64,000 bases of DNA from CAZIVO01 sp964542765 (GTDB lineage: Bacteria > Planctomycetota > UBA1135 > UBA2386), in assembly GCA_964542765.1 (NCBI GenBank), contig CAZIVO010000002.1, positions 1-64,000 of the forward strand, given 5' to 3'. Every line of letters starts with the position of its first letter. The stretch's first letter is position 1. Shown piece after piece: positions 9,116-17,656 of the stretch. Below the pieces are notes generated by a model that saw only the letters and a list, made by a program, of their open reading frames with translations, was not told the origin of the DNA and did not search any database. The position numbers and the translations under genes are program-made.

Positions 9116-10142
9116 CCCGGATCGATCACCGATCTTCGTCATCGGCACCGGGCGATCGGGCACGACCTTGCTGCGGGTCATGTTGAATGCGCATCCGAGA
9201 ATCTACCTGACGCACGAGACGACCTTCTACGTCGTAGCGCAGAGGATGTCGAGGAGATTGACGGGGTCTCAATGGTTGGAGTCCTACTTCAAGACCTTTC
9301 CTTTCTTGTGGCTCGGTCTCGACCCCGAAGAGGTTCGATCGGAGTTGCCTGATCAACTGGATCGGAAGGATCTCGGCCTCGCATTCAGAGCGATCATGCG
9401 GTGCAAGGCCAAGCAGTTCGGCAAACATCGCTACGGTGACAAGACACCGTTCCACTCGAGCCATCTCAAGCAGATCTTTGCCGACTTTCCTGACGCGCGG
9501 GTCATTCATATCATCCGCGATCCTCGGTCGACGGTGGCTTCCCTCTCACGGATGCCGTGGGCTTCGGTCAGTTTCAGCCTGAACAATCTCTTTGTCATGA
9601 TGCAGATGAGGCAGGTCAAGAAATGGCGAGATCAGATCTTCGAAGTTCGGATGGAGGACCTCCTCACCGAACCGCGCCAGGTGATGGGAAGCATCCTGGA
9701 CTTCGTGGGGGAGGATTGGGACGAGCGTGTCCTCGACCATACCGAGCATGCGCCAGCGGATGATGTGTTGCCGTTTCCATGGCTTCAGTCGGCGATGAAG
9801 AAGCGCCATCCTGCCACCGAAGGTTGGCGCGAGCACCTGGGTCCGGAGTGGGTCCGGCTCATCGAATTCAATCACAGGAAATCGATGAAGAGATACGGCT
9901 ATGAGCGCCTCGAACTCGAGCGCGAGCCGTCGTGGTTGCGCAAGTTCGCAGCAGTGGTGGCCGACCAGCCTGCGGTCATGTTCGGGCTGTTCCGGCTCAT
10001 ACGGCTGGGGTGGAACTTGCGAGGCGGTCGTGTGCCGAGCATAGAGAGACAGCAGGAGCTCTTGCTGGGTATGAACCCAAAGGCTTGGCGCCATTATCCG
10101 GGATTCGAAGTGCCCCTGCCGCCGTCTCTGGACGGTGACTGA
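9105..10142 (+). CDS. PAPS-dependent sulfotransferase, 345 aa
   Basis: The PAPS 5'-phosphate loop is FVIGTGRSGTTLLRVML at residues 11-27, and the 3'-phosphate block is RVIHIIRDPRSTVASLSRMP near residue 130. Both are hallmarks of the Sulfotransfer_1/3 family, which moves sulfate from PAPS onto hydroxyl or amine groups. ATG 9105 has a good GAAGGAG site 4 bases upstream and overlaps the preceding methyltransferase by 11 bases. No signal peptide is present, so it is cytosolic. PAPS could be made by sat and cysC at 25.5-27.2 kb. In this set of overlapping genes it is likely the last tailoring step on a glycosylated, methylated product. Confidence 0.9.
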   Translation: MTPDPDRSPIFVIGTGRSGTTLLRVMLNAHPRIYLTHETTFYVVAQRMSRRLTGSQWLESYFKTFPFLWLGLDPEEVRSELPDQLDRKDLGLAFRAIMRCKAKQFGKHRYGDKTPFHSSHLKQIFADFPDARVIHIIRDPRSTVASLSRMPWASVSFSLNNLFVMMQMRQVKKWRDQIFEVRMEDLLTEPRQVMGSILDFVGEDWDERVLDHTEHAPADDVLPFPWLQSAMKKRHPATEGWREHLGPEWVRLIEFNHRKSMKRYGYERLELEREPSWLRKFAAVVADQPAVMFGLFRLIRLGWNLRGGRVPSIERQQELLLGMNPKAWRHYPGFEVPLPPSLDGD

Positions 10143-10170
10143 AGAGCCTCATGCGGTAGCCGCGCCCCTT

Positions 10171-11448
10171 TCAGCGCACCATCGTCGTGCGGAGGGCGTT
10201 GGTCGTGGCATCGGTGGGCCAGGCGGTCAGGCCGGCGAAGTCGAATTTCAGCCCGATGGCCCCGGCGCCGAGCGGTGGGAGGGTCATGGTCGCAGTCGCG
10301 GTTCCACTCGCATCGAGGGAGCCGGCGAAGTTCGCGAAGGGGGGTGAGTTGATGACCCCCGCCAGCGCCAGGGTCAGGTTGTCGGGATTGAGCGGCAGTC
10401 GCACACCACCGGCGAGAACGCCCGGTTCAGTGCCCGAGGCGCCGCCGAGGATCGCGTAGGAGAGTCCGGCCCGAGGAATACCGCCGTGCAGGGTGAAGGT
10501 GACCTTGCCGCCGCTGACCTTGATGGTGTTCGCGGTCGCCGTCAGCCGCATCGGCCGATGGCCGGTGGCGAGCATCTTGGCGCGATAGACAGATGTGCGT
10601 GCCGTGACCCACAGGGTTTTCATGTCGGCACCGCCGAAGGTGACATTCGCCGGGTTCTCCGGAAAGGTGATCGTGCCGAGCGACTGACCGACAGGAGAGA
10701 GGACCTCGATCGCCGAAGATTGTGGCCGCGTCACGTAGACATTGCCGGCGGTATCCACGGTCATGCCATCGCAATTGCCGGTGTTCCATTGATAGAAGAC
10801 CTTGCCACGGCCGAGTTTTCCGGGGGAGGTCACGGGGTATGAGTGGACCGCCGTCGGTGTGTTGGCGACGACGTAGAGCGTGCGCTCATCGGGGGAGAGG
10901 ATGATGCCGTTCGGTCGCACGAGAGGGTCGATCACCAGGGTCGTCTTGCCGTTAGGGGCGTGGTAATAGACTCCCATCTTCGGTTGCGATGGCACGGTAT
11001 TTCCGAACACCGGGTCGGTGAAGTAGATGCCGCCGTGAACGTCGATGGTCAGGTCGTTGGGCTTGTTGAATCGCTTGCCGTTGTAGAAGGAGGCCAGAGG
11101 GGTGACGCTGTTTCTGAAGATGTCGATCGAGATGAGTCTGCCGGCACCTCCTTCACAGGCGATCAGGCGTCCGCGCCGATCGAACATCAAGCCGTTGGTG
11201 TTTTGTGTGTTGACGACGAATGTTCGGAGCCGGCCCTTGGAGTCCACCTTGTGGATCTTGTTTGCGCGGACATCGGAGAAGTAGAGCTCGGTCCCAGCCG
11301 GGCTCGCTGCCGGTCCTTCGGTGAACTGGAACCCCGTGTGGGCACGGGTGATGGCGCCGACCGGGCCGATCCCCTTGATCTGCGCCGACAGGTCAACAGA
11401 TGACAGGGGGGCGAGCAGCAGGGCTGCGAGGATCAGGCAGTGTTTCAT
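10171..11448 (-). CDS. Secreted SMP-30/gluconolactonase-type beta-propeller with C-terminal accessory domain, 425 aa
   Basis: It starts at ATG 11448, overlapping the upstream ceramidase-like gene by 4 bases (ATGA). The signal peptide is MKHCLILAALLLAPLSSV..SAQ. The propeller holds the divalent-metal residues expected for SMP-30: Glu in FTEGP, Asn in FNKPNDL and RPNGI, and Asp in NCDGMTVD. Family members hydrolyse lactones or related esters. From about residue 315 a beta-rich C-terminal domain follows (GGKVTFTLHGGIPRAG, LPLNPDNLTLALAG, LDASGTATATMTLPP). It resembles accessory domains of other secreted proteins in this window. Export and the operon with two ceramidase-like lipoproteins suggest extracellular substrate processing; the substrate is not known. 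Confidence 0.85.
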   Translation of the reverse strand: MKHCLILAALLLAPLSSVDLSAQIKGIGPVGAITRAHTGFQFTEGPAASPAGTELYFSDVRANKIHKVDSKGRLRTFVVNTQNTNGLMFDRRGRLIACEGGAGRLISIDIFRNSVTPLASFYNGKRFNKPNDLTIDVHGGIYFTDPVFGNTVPSQPKMGVYYHAPNGKTTLVIDPLVRPNGIILSPDERTLYVVANTPTAVHSYPVTSPGKLGRGKVFYQWNTGNCDGMTVDTAGNVYVTRPQSSAIEVLSPVGQSLGTITFPENPANVTFGGADMKTLWVTARTSVYRAKMLATGHRPMRLTATANTIKVSGGKVTFTLHGGIPRAGLSYAILGGASGTEPGVLAGGVRLPLNPDNLTLALAGVINSPPFANFAGSLDASGTATATMTLPPLGAGAIGLKFDFAGLTAWPTDATTNALRTTMVR

Positions 11449-12839
11449 GGGTTCTTGTCCGGCAGGCCGATGTTGCGAGCCAGTTCCAGGACCTTGTTCA
11501 CGACGACCGTTTCGATATCGGTAGCCCAGCGTGACGGAAGACCGTAGTAGACCATGGATCCACCGCCTTCGTAACCGCCCTCCTCCCAGACGCGTTGTGA
11601 TGGGATGTAGCCCATGACATCGTTGCAGTAGGCGGCGACCCAGGTCTTGCCCGGTATGAGTTCTTTCTTGAGCCTCAGCGCATAGTCGACGACGACCTCT
11701 CCGCCCAGCGCGATCCAGAGCAGTGGATGTTTTGCATTCCCCAGCCGCCAAGCCTGCACGGGGTAAGGATAGGACGGCGTCAGTGAACCCTGTTCTCGTC
11801 TGATGGCTTGCAACCAGCGTGCGCGCTGGCGGACGTAGGCATTCTTGTCTTTGCTCTGCGATTCGAGATCTTGCGGGGTGGGGATCTTCTCGAAGGGGAG
11901 ATCGACGATGCCGTGAATGGTTTTGATCCGACCTTGCACGGGGTGGAGGGGCGTTTCGAGCATCGTCGAGACGGCGTCGGCGAGCTGTTCGCCATACCTG
12001 GAGGCGAGGTGGAGCTGTCGCCGCGGCAGGGGGTTCTGGTCGCCGCCACAACCGGCAAAGAACATGGCGACAGTGCCAGGGTGACGCTTCTCCAGCGCAG
12101 CTTGCGCAAAGCCTGCGTAGTCGCCGCTCACCTTGTAGGAGTCGAGAACGGTGCAATGACAGGCGTAACCGAACACGATTGCGCGCAAGGTATCTTCGGA
12201 CCCCGAGACTCGTAGCACCGGAACGTCGTGGTCCACCGGACCCTTGAGCGCTCCTCTTTCACGGAGTTCCAGAACCTGAGCTTCGGAGTTGTTGCGGCGA
12301 TTGACCGCGAAGGTGCAGCGGCCGATCCCCCAGGAAAAAGTCGCCGGGCCCAGCTTTTCGAAGGCTTGCGATGCGACCTTCACCATTTGATCTTCGACAA
12401 ACCCGGTGTAGGCGGAGATGCGCTCCCTTTCTGCCTTGCGCAGCACGTACATCGGTTGCAGATGTCCCTCCAAGACGGGCGCTGTATGCGTGTGAGATGT
12501 GGCGATCATGATGGCATGCCGTGGCAGGCCGAGCTTTGCCCGCAGGCGTTCGCAGATTCTGGCGGTGAGTTCTCGGGTGACACCGAGAAGGTCGGCGGTG
12601 ATCACCAGGGCTCGGTTGCCAGCTGGATCTTCGATGGCCAGAGCTTTCGCTTTCAGATCATGGATCTTGCCCTCGGATGCGTGCTTGCGCGATGCATAGC
12701 CGGCGAGCCAGATGGGCCCCGATGGCGTGATGACGGTGCTGGCCGCGCCTGCTTTCCACGAAGGGTTTCCGCGGTCCGTAGTCGAGCAGGACAGGGCAGC
12801 AGTGGCGGTCAGAACCCAGACGAGGGACGTTCGAGTCAT
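11445..12839 (-). CDS. Neutral/alkaline ceramidase-like lipoprotein, 464 aa
   Basis: The N-terminus MTRTSLVWVLTATAALSCSTT has a lipobox (ALSC), predicting lipid attachment. The body matches the N-terminal domain of neutral/alkaline non-lysosomal ceramidases: WKAGAASTVITP near residue 29, a metal-binding SHTHTAPVLEGH near 117-128, VFGYACHCTVLD near 220, and AMFFAGCGGDQNP near 255. True ceramidases cleave the amide of ceramide at a zinc site. Many bacterial proteins of this fold lack the C-terminal domain, as here, and have unknown substrates. It overlaps both neighbours by 4 bases, in order with a second homologue upstream and an SMP-30 protein downstream. Confidence 0.85.
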   Translation of the reverse strand: MTRTSLVWVLTATAALSCSTTDRGNPSWKAGAASTVITPSGPIWLAGYASRKHASEGKIHDLKAKALAIEDPAGNRALVITADLLGVTRELTARICERLRAKLGLPRHAIMIATSHTHTAPVLEGHLQPMYVLRKAERERISAYTGFVEDQMVKVASQAFEKLGPATFSWGIGRCTFAVNRRNNSEAQVLELRERGALKGPVDHDVPVLRVSGSEDTLRAIVFGYACHCTVLDSYKVSGDYAGFAQAALEKRHPGTVAMFFAGCGGDQNPLPRRQLHLASRYGEQLADAVSTMLETPLHPVQGRIKTIHGIVDLPFEKIPTPQDLESQSKDKNAYVRQRARWLQAIRREQGSLTPSYPYPVQAWRLGNAKHPLLWIALGGEVVVDYALRLKKELIPGKTWVAAYCNDVMGYIPSQRVWEEGGYEGGGSMVYYGLPSRWATDIETVVVNKVLELARNIGLPDKNP

Positions 12840-14221
12840 GGGCGTTCCACATCCAGAAGATCATGCAAGGCCGACATCAGGACGTCTTCGACCTCGGGCG
12901 CGGTGCGCGAGGGGGCCCCGGTTTCGTAGCCGCCTTGCCCGTAGGAGATCTTCGTGCCGATGTAGCCAGGACCGTAGTCTCCGTAGGCAGCCATGGCGAC
13001 GAACGCATCGGGTTTCATCTGCTGGGCCGCGAGCTGGTATTCGACGAAGAGCTCTCCCGGCATGTGAAGGATCCATGCAGGTCCGACCCGCAGGCAGGTC
13101 AGGTCGATCGGACGCGATGCGTGGCGAAGCCAGGTGAGATCGCGGGCGGCCCGGATCCGGTCGCGCATTGTCAGCTTGGTGTTGCCGAGAGCGGGCAAGA
13201 GGGTTGATTCCTTCAGATGCGCGCGGGGTGGTAGCTTGCACGGCACGGCGCGCCAGGAGATATCCCCGACTCCGATGCTCGTTTTCAGGGTGGTATTCCA
13301 GGCCTTGCGCATTCCCTTGGCGAGGCGATTGGCGAGGATTGGCCGGCGCGCTGGTGAGCCATCGTTGTACTTTCCGGCGGCGACGTTTCCGCCAGCCCCG
13401 TTGAAGTGGACCCAGGCGAGGCCGGGGTGTTGTTTTTCAGCGATACTGCGGGCCATGCCGACGAAGTCTGCGCTGACGCCGCCCTTGCCGTAGTGACTCT
13501 GCGGATGGGTTGCGTAGTAGCTCAGCGCAGCGACCGCATCATCGCCATTCCAGAAGCTGAGGACTTGCACCCAGGGATCGATGAGCCCTTCGGGCGCGGC
13601 GATGGCCTCGGGTATGCGGCATTTGCTGTAGCGAACGTACTGGACCTTGCCGTTGGCCCCGAGGACACGGCGATTGGAAGCGACCTCATGGACCCGCGCG
13701 CGACCGATGCCGAGGTGGGTGATCTTCCTGCGGTTGTGAGTGGCGTGGGCGACGGCCTTCGCGACTCGCTCGATCGCATCGCGGCAGAAGTCGGCGGGGA
13801 TCATCTTTCCGCCAAGTCCGTGCGCGGCGAGCAGTTCTTCGGCGGCAAAGTCACAGCCGGGTGCATCGTGCTGATGCACCGTGTGGACGGCGACTCGCTC
13901 GGGATGGGTGTTGGCAGCCCTGGCCAGAGCCTCTTTCCAGGCGTGGTTTCCGGCATTGCCGATCCCGACCCAGTCGACCGAGCAAAGGACGATCGGGGCA
14001 CCTTGACCGGTCAGGATGACTCCGCGTGCGCTCAGGGGGTCGACGATCTCCTTGGCGGGTTCGATCGCACCATGGCACAGGGGGCTGCCCAGCGGCGGCG
14101 TGACATCTACATGGAAAGTTGCCAGTTCGAGAGGTCGGACATCGGCACCCGACCCGAGTGGCTCAACGGCGACGCAGGCTGATAGCAGGAGGAAGAGAGA
14201 TGAGACGAGGGGATGGCGCAT
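12836..14221 (-). CDS. Second neutral/alkaline ceramidase-like lipoprotein, 461 aa
   Basis: The lipoprotein signal is MRHPLVSSLFLLLSACVAV (lipobox LSAC). The fold markers are present but diverged from the neighbouring homologue: FHVDVTPPLGSPL near 33, VHTVHQHDAPGCDF near 130, YYATHPQSHYGKGG near 255, and HFNGAGGNVAAGKYNDGS near 285. The two proteins are clearly different subfamilies, so this is an old pair rather than a recent duplication. It is the first gene of a three-gene minus-strand operon (ATGA overlap with the next). The 38 bases separating it from the divergent sulfatase gene must hold both promoters or leave one gene driven from further upstream. The substrate is unknown; hydrolysis of an amide or ester in the periplasm is the family expectation. 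Confidence 0.82.
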   Translation of the reverse strand: MRHPLVSSLFLLLSACVAVEPLGSGADVRPLELATFHVDVTPPLGSPLCHGAIEPAKEIVDPLSARGVILTGQGAPIVLCSVDWVGIGNAGNHAWKEALARAANTHPERVAVHTVHQHDAPGCDFAAEELLAAHGLGGKMIPADFCRDAIERVAKAVAHATHNRRKITHLGIGRARVHEVASNRRVLGANGKVQYVRYSKCRIPEAIAAPEGLIDPWVQVLSFWNGDDAVAALSYYATHPQSHYGKGGVSADFVGMARSIAEKQHPGLAWVHFNGAGGNVAAGKYNDGSPARRPILANRLAKGMRKAWNTTLKTSIGVGDISWRAVPCKLPPRAHLKESTLLPALGNTKLTMRDRIRAARDLTWLRHASRPIDLTCLRVGPAWILHMPGELFVEYQLAAQQMKPDAFVAMAAYGDYGPGYIGTKISYGQGGYETGAPSRTAPEVEDVLMSALHDLLDVERP

Positions 14222-14246
14222 GGCGGTGCTCGGTTACGATACGCGC

Positions 14247-14252
14247 AGGAGG
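14247..14252 (+). promoter_or_regulatory. Ribosome binding site that fixes the sulfatase start at GTG 14260
   Basis: A perfect AGGAGG lies 7 bases before GTG 14260. The next ATG (14272) is within the signal sequence and has no such site, so GTG is the better start. Confidence 0.7.
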
Positions 14253-14259
14253 TCAGAAA

Positions 14260-15792
14260 GTGATCAAGATCATGCCATCAGTCATTCTGGTAGCCGTCTT
14301 CGCCGCCACGGGAACGATGGTTTCTCAGGAGTCCGGCCAGTCAGCATCGCGGCCCAACATCGTCTTGATCATGTGCGATGACATGGGTTGGTCGGATATC
14401 GGTTGTTATGGCGGTGAGATCCCCACGCCGAATATCGATCGATTGGCTGCCGAGGGTCTGCGCTTCAGTCAGTTCTACAACAACGCCAAGTGCACCACCA
14501 CGCGCGCTTCCTTGATCACCGGTCTGTATCCACGGCGCCGGGGTCAGTTGCTGAAGGAGAACATGGTGACGATCGCCGAGGTTCTTCGCCCGGCAGGTTA
14601 TCGAACCGGCATGAGCGGTAAGTGGCATCTCGGTTCGAAGTCTCCGCAGCGGCCGATCGATCGCGGCTTCGAGGAGTATTACGGGCTCATGGATGGCTGT
14701 TGCAACTTCTTCGATCCGGCGCAACCCGATCCTGCCTTCAAGGGTGGTCGCGTTCGCTTCTTCGGTCACAACGACGAACGCATCACGGAGTTTCCGGAAA
14801 GCTTCTACACCACCGATGCCTTCAGCGATCATGCGGTCGAGACCATCGAGAGCTTTGCCGCGACCGGTGACCCGTTCTTCCTGCACGTTTGCTATACGGC
14901 ACCGCATTATCCTCTCCACGCCAAGCCCGAAGATATCGAGCGTCATCTCGGGAAGTATCGGCTCGGCTGGGATGAACTTCGCCGCCGTCGCCACGCGCGG
15001 CAGGTCGAGTCCGGCCTCATCGATGCGCGCTGGCAACTTCCGGCGCGTGATCTCGAGGCGCCGGCCTGGGAAGATGCCGAGCACAAGGAGTGGCAGGATC
15101 GGCGCATGGCTGTGTATGCGGCGATGATCGACAGTATGGACCAGGGCATCGGCCGCATCCTGGCGTCGCTGAAGAAAGCGGGAATCGAGCGGGAAACCCT
15201 GGTGATGTTCCTGTCCGACAATGGCGGTTGCGCCGAGAAGCCAGGTGGCGAGGACCCAAAACGTATTCCAGGCCCCAAGGAGTACTACACCACTTGTGGC
15301 CCGGGCTGGGCCTTCGCGCAAAACACGCCGTTTCGCCGCTACAAGACCTGGATGCACGAAGGTGGCATCGCCACCCCGATGATCGCGCGCTGGCCGGCTG
15401 TCATCGAGGCTGGCTCCATCACCCGGCAGGTTGGCCACATCATCGACTTCTTGCCGACATTTTCCGAACTCGCCGGCGCTGGCTATCCGCGTGAGCGTGA
15501 TGGGGTAGCCGTGCTGGAGGTCGAGGGAAAGAGTTTGACGCCGATTTTCGAAGGCCGACAGAGGGCTTCGCACGAAGAGCTCTGCTGGGAGTTCAGCGGC
15601 AACCGAGCGATCCGTCAGGGCGACTGGAAACTGTGCTGGGATCGCAAGGTCAAGCGCTGGGAACTCTATGACCTCGAGGCTGACCGGACCGAGACCGTTG
15701 ATCTTGCGGCGAAGAACCTCGAACGCGTCGCCAGGATGAGTGAAGCCTGGTTTGCCTGGGCGGCGCGGACCGAACTCAAGGTCAGGAAGTGA
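14260..15792 (+). CDS. Exported type I sulfatase (arylsulfatase family), 510 aa
   Basis: A signal peptide (IMPSVILVAVFAATG) precedes the sulfatase core RPNIVLIMCDDMGWSDIGCYG, whose DD pair binds calcium. The residue converted to formylglycine should be Cys78 in CTTTRASLITGLYPRR, a C-x-T-x-R form of the C-x-[PA]-x-R signature. GKWHLGS near 175 and the late metal motif FLSDNGGCAEKPGG near 320 complete the active site. Sulfatases remove sulfate esters from polysaccharides or steroids outside the cytoplasm and need a formylglycine-generating enzyme, which is not in this window. It faces a ceramidase-like operon and is followed, convergently, by an aldose-epimerase-like gene. Confidence 0.92.
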   Translation: MIKIMPSVILVAVFAATGTMVSQESGQSASRPNIVLIMCDDMGWSDIGCYGGEIPTPNIDRLAAEGLRFSQFYNNAKCTTTRASLITGLYPRRRGQLLKENMVTIAEVLRPAGYRTGMSGKWHLGSKSPQRPIDRGFEEYYGLMDGCCNFFDPAQPDPAFKGGRVRFFGHNDERITEFPESFYTTDAFSDHAVETIESFAATGDPFFLHVCYTAPHYPLHAKPEDIERHLGKYRLGWDELRRRRHARQVESGLIDARWQLPARDLEAPAWEDAEHKEWQDRRMAVYAAMIDSMDQGIGRILASLKKAGIERETLVMFLSDNGGCAEKPGGEDPKRIPGPKEYYTTCGPGWAFAQNTPFRRYKTWMHEGGIATPMIARWPAVIEAGSITRQVGHIIDFLPTFSELAGAGYPRERDGVAVLEVEGKSLTPIFEGRQRASHEELCWEFSGNRAIRQGDWKLCWDRKVKRWELYDLEADRTETVDLAAKNLERVARMSEAWFAWAARTELKVRK

Positions 15793-15804
15793 GCCTCGCG
15801 CCGG

Positions 15805-16992
15805 TCATATGACGCCGAGCGGTTGGCGATCGACATTGGTCTGGCGTCCTGCCTGGATCTCCTCGATCCGCGCCGCTGCTCGGGTGACGGCATCGACACC
15901 TTCCTCGATCGCGATGTCCATGCACACGCGATGGCTCGCACCCGGCGTGAGCACGGGCAGCCGACCGTCGGCTCGCTCCCTGCTGCGGTGACGGGGGAAG
16001 GTGACGCCCGGCTCAAGTCCGGTCGCGTAGCCCGTCTCGACAGCGGCCGTATTCTTCCAGACGGTCAAGTAGGGGAGGTGCTCGATCGGGTAGGTCATGG
16101 TGACCGCGCGATCCTCTGCGGCATTGCGCAGCATGATCGAGGTCACGCCTTCATCATCTGCGTAGGGCCATATGCAATAAACCTGCTCGATGAACCCCGG
16201 CGTCGGTTCGAGGTAATCGGGATAGGTGTCGATGGCAGCCAGCGCCGTTTCGTTGATCGGATGTACACGCTCTGTCGGCGCTACCAGTCGCGCGCCTCCT
16301 TCGAGAAGAGGACGGCCAAAGTTCGTGTGGTAGATGAGTTGAAACTCCTGATCCGAGCCCCCTCGGTTGGTGACCTGGTCGTTGATGCGAACGGCACTCG
16401 AGCCCGGCTCGGTCGAGATCTCCGCCCATAGTTCCAGGGAGGGGCCAAAGAAGCAGCGTTCATCGACGCGGCCGCGAATGCGGATCCTCCAGGGCGCTGC
16501 GCGTTCGATGAGGACTTCCACCTCGCTGGCCGGAATGTTGGCGATCTTGCCGTGCAGAGTTAGCTGCATGGTCGCCTCGTCGCCATTGTTGTTGATGAAG
16601 ACATCATCACCCGGCGCGCCGGCACTCTCCAGACCGCAGCGGCAGATCCATTCGTTGAAGCCTTCCAGCCAGCCGATACCTCCGCGGGTGTGCAGGTTGA
16701 TGAAGCGTGGGTGGACGACCTCCTTGATCGGTGATTCCCAACCCAGTCGCAGGTCACCCTTGACGACCTCGAGGATGCCCATGCCGCGCGTTGGCACGAC
16801 GGTGAAGGAAAGGGTGCCATTGTCGACGACAATCACGTCCACACCCTCTTGCTTGCCGCCATGAAGGGTTTGCTTGGTGATCGACCAAGCATGGGGGCAG
16901 TCGGGTGTGACCTCCTCGGAAGATATGGTCCGGGATTCAACGCGCAGATTGCGCTGTGCGCTGATCAGGACTTCTTGGTGGATCTGGGACAT
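15805..16992 (-). CDS. DUF4432/aldose-1-epimerase-like protein, 395 aa
   Basis: There is no signal peptide, so it is cytosolic. The protein contains the galactose mutarotase-like beta-sandwich blocks FTVVPTRGMGILEVVKGDLRLGWESP near 63-88, HPRFINLHTRGGIGWLEGFN near 94-113, and a central IYHTNFGRPLLEGGARLVAP near 245. These match the DUF4432 family related to aldose 1-epimerase, generally thought to bind sugars or sugar acids. In this locus it lies between a sulfatase and a set of sugar isomerase/dehydrogenase genes, so a mutarotase or sugar-lactone role is plausible. Start ATG 16992 is 24 bases from the divergent Cdd1-like gene. Confidence 0.85.
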   Translation of the reverse strand: MSQIHQEVLISAQRNLRVESRTISSEEVTPDCPHAWSITKQTLHGGKQEGVDVIVVDNGTLSFTVVPTRGMGILEVVKGDLRLGWESPIKEVVHPRFINLHTRGGIGWLEGFNEWICRCGLESAGAPGDDVFINNNGDEATMQLTLHGKIANIPASEVEVLIERAAPWRIRIRGRVDERCFFGPSLELWAEISTEPGSSAVRINDQVTNRGGSDQEFQLIYHTNFGRPLLEGGARLVAPTERVHPINETALAAIDTYPDYLEPTPGFIEQVYCIWPYADDEGVTSIMLRNAAEDRAVTMTYPIEHLPYLTVWKNTAAVETGYATGLEPGVTFPRHRSRERADGRLPVLTPGASHRVCMDIAIEEGVDAVTRAAARIEEIQAGRQTNVDRQPLGVI

Positions 16993-17016
16993 GGGGAACA
17001 GGTTATCGTGAAGGCC

Positions 17017-17340
17017 ATGCCGTCGCGCCAGAATGACCGCGAGAAACCTCGTCGATCGCCAGGGCCCAAGGGCCTGGTGTCATCTTCACGCTCGAAGGAT
17101 TTCGAGGTGATCCCTGGCATCGGGCCCAGCATGGCTGCGGACCTCGAAGATCTTGGATTCAAGAGAGTGGCAGATCTTCGAGGTGCGGACCCCGAGATGA
17201 TGTTCGACAAATTGTGTGCATTGCGCGGCGCGAAGATAGATCGATGTGTTCTCTATGTGTTTCGGTGTTCGGTCTACTACGCTGAGGATGATCAGCATGA
17301 TTTGGAATTGTTGAAATGGTGGAACTGGAAAGATGACTGA
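17017..17340 (+). CDS. Cdd1/pathogenicity-locus-type helix-hairpin-helix protein, 107 aa
   Basis: The conserved block FEVIPGIGPSMAADLEDLGF is a helix-hairpin-helix (G-I-G-P), followed by VADLRGADPEMMFDKLCAL, DRCVLYVFRCSVYYAE and the terminal LKWWNWKD. This is the full signature of the small Cdd1 family (PF11731). Members are about 90-110 residues, named for a locus adjacent to Clostridioides difficile toxin genes but widespread, and of unknown biochemical role. HhH units usually bind DNA non-specifically. ATG 17017 is chosen as closest to the domain; GTG 17008 is possible. The last bases overlap the next gene, a small membrane protein, by 8 bases. Confidence 0.85.
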   Translation: MPSRQNDREKPRRSPGPKGLVSSSRSKDFEVIPGIGPSMAADLEDLGFKRVADLRGADPEMMFDKLCALRGAKIDRCVLYVFRCSVYYAEDDQHDLELLKWWNWKDD

Positions 17341-17617
17341 CAAGCAGTCGCCCGCATGGCGAAGAGATTTCCAATCGATCCCTGCCGCCCAGCGCTGGGG
17401 GAAGTACCTCCTGCTCCTGGGTGTCGCCATGGGCATCGTCATCTCGATCGGGGGCTTTAACTCCAGCGACGAGGACATGGTTTTTTCTGTGGGCTTGAGC
17501 GGACTGCTTTTGGCGGTGGTCTGTGCGACGATTTTCTTCGAGTGTCTCTCCCGACATATTTCTCAAGACGTCTGCTCGCGGATGAGCCAGATGTTCGATG
17601 ATCGCATCGAGCAGTAG
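17333..17617 (+). CDS. Small two-helix membrane protein of unknown function, 94 aa
   Basis: ATG 17333 overlaps the stop of the Cdd1-like gene by 8 bases. Two hydrophobic helices are visible, YLLLLGVAMGIVISIGGF near residues 25-42 and VGLSGLLLAVVCATIFFECL near 53-72, with a short cytoplasmic tail. No family is recognised. It is followed by a second small membrane protein. Confidence 0.65.
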   Translation: MTDKQSPAWRRDFQSIPAAQRWGKYLLLLGVAMGIVISIGGFNSSDEDMVFSVGLSGLLLAVVCATIFFECLSRHISQDVCSRMSQMFDDRIEQ

Positions 17618-17642
17618 GATGAAGTCCTTGGACCGTGGTGAA

Positions 17643-17650
17643 AGGGGAGG
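17643..17650 (+). promoter_or_regulatory. Strong ribosome binding site before an ATT codon
   Basis: AGGGGAGG lies 6 bases before ATT 17657, the best candidate start of the small membrane protein that follows. No ATG, GTG or TTG in the right frame exists between the upstream stop (17639-17641) and GTG 17711. Confidence 0.5.
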
Positions 17651-17656
17651 CTCAGC

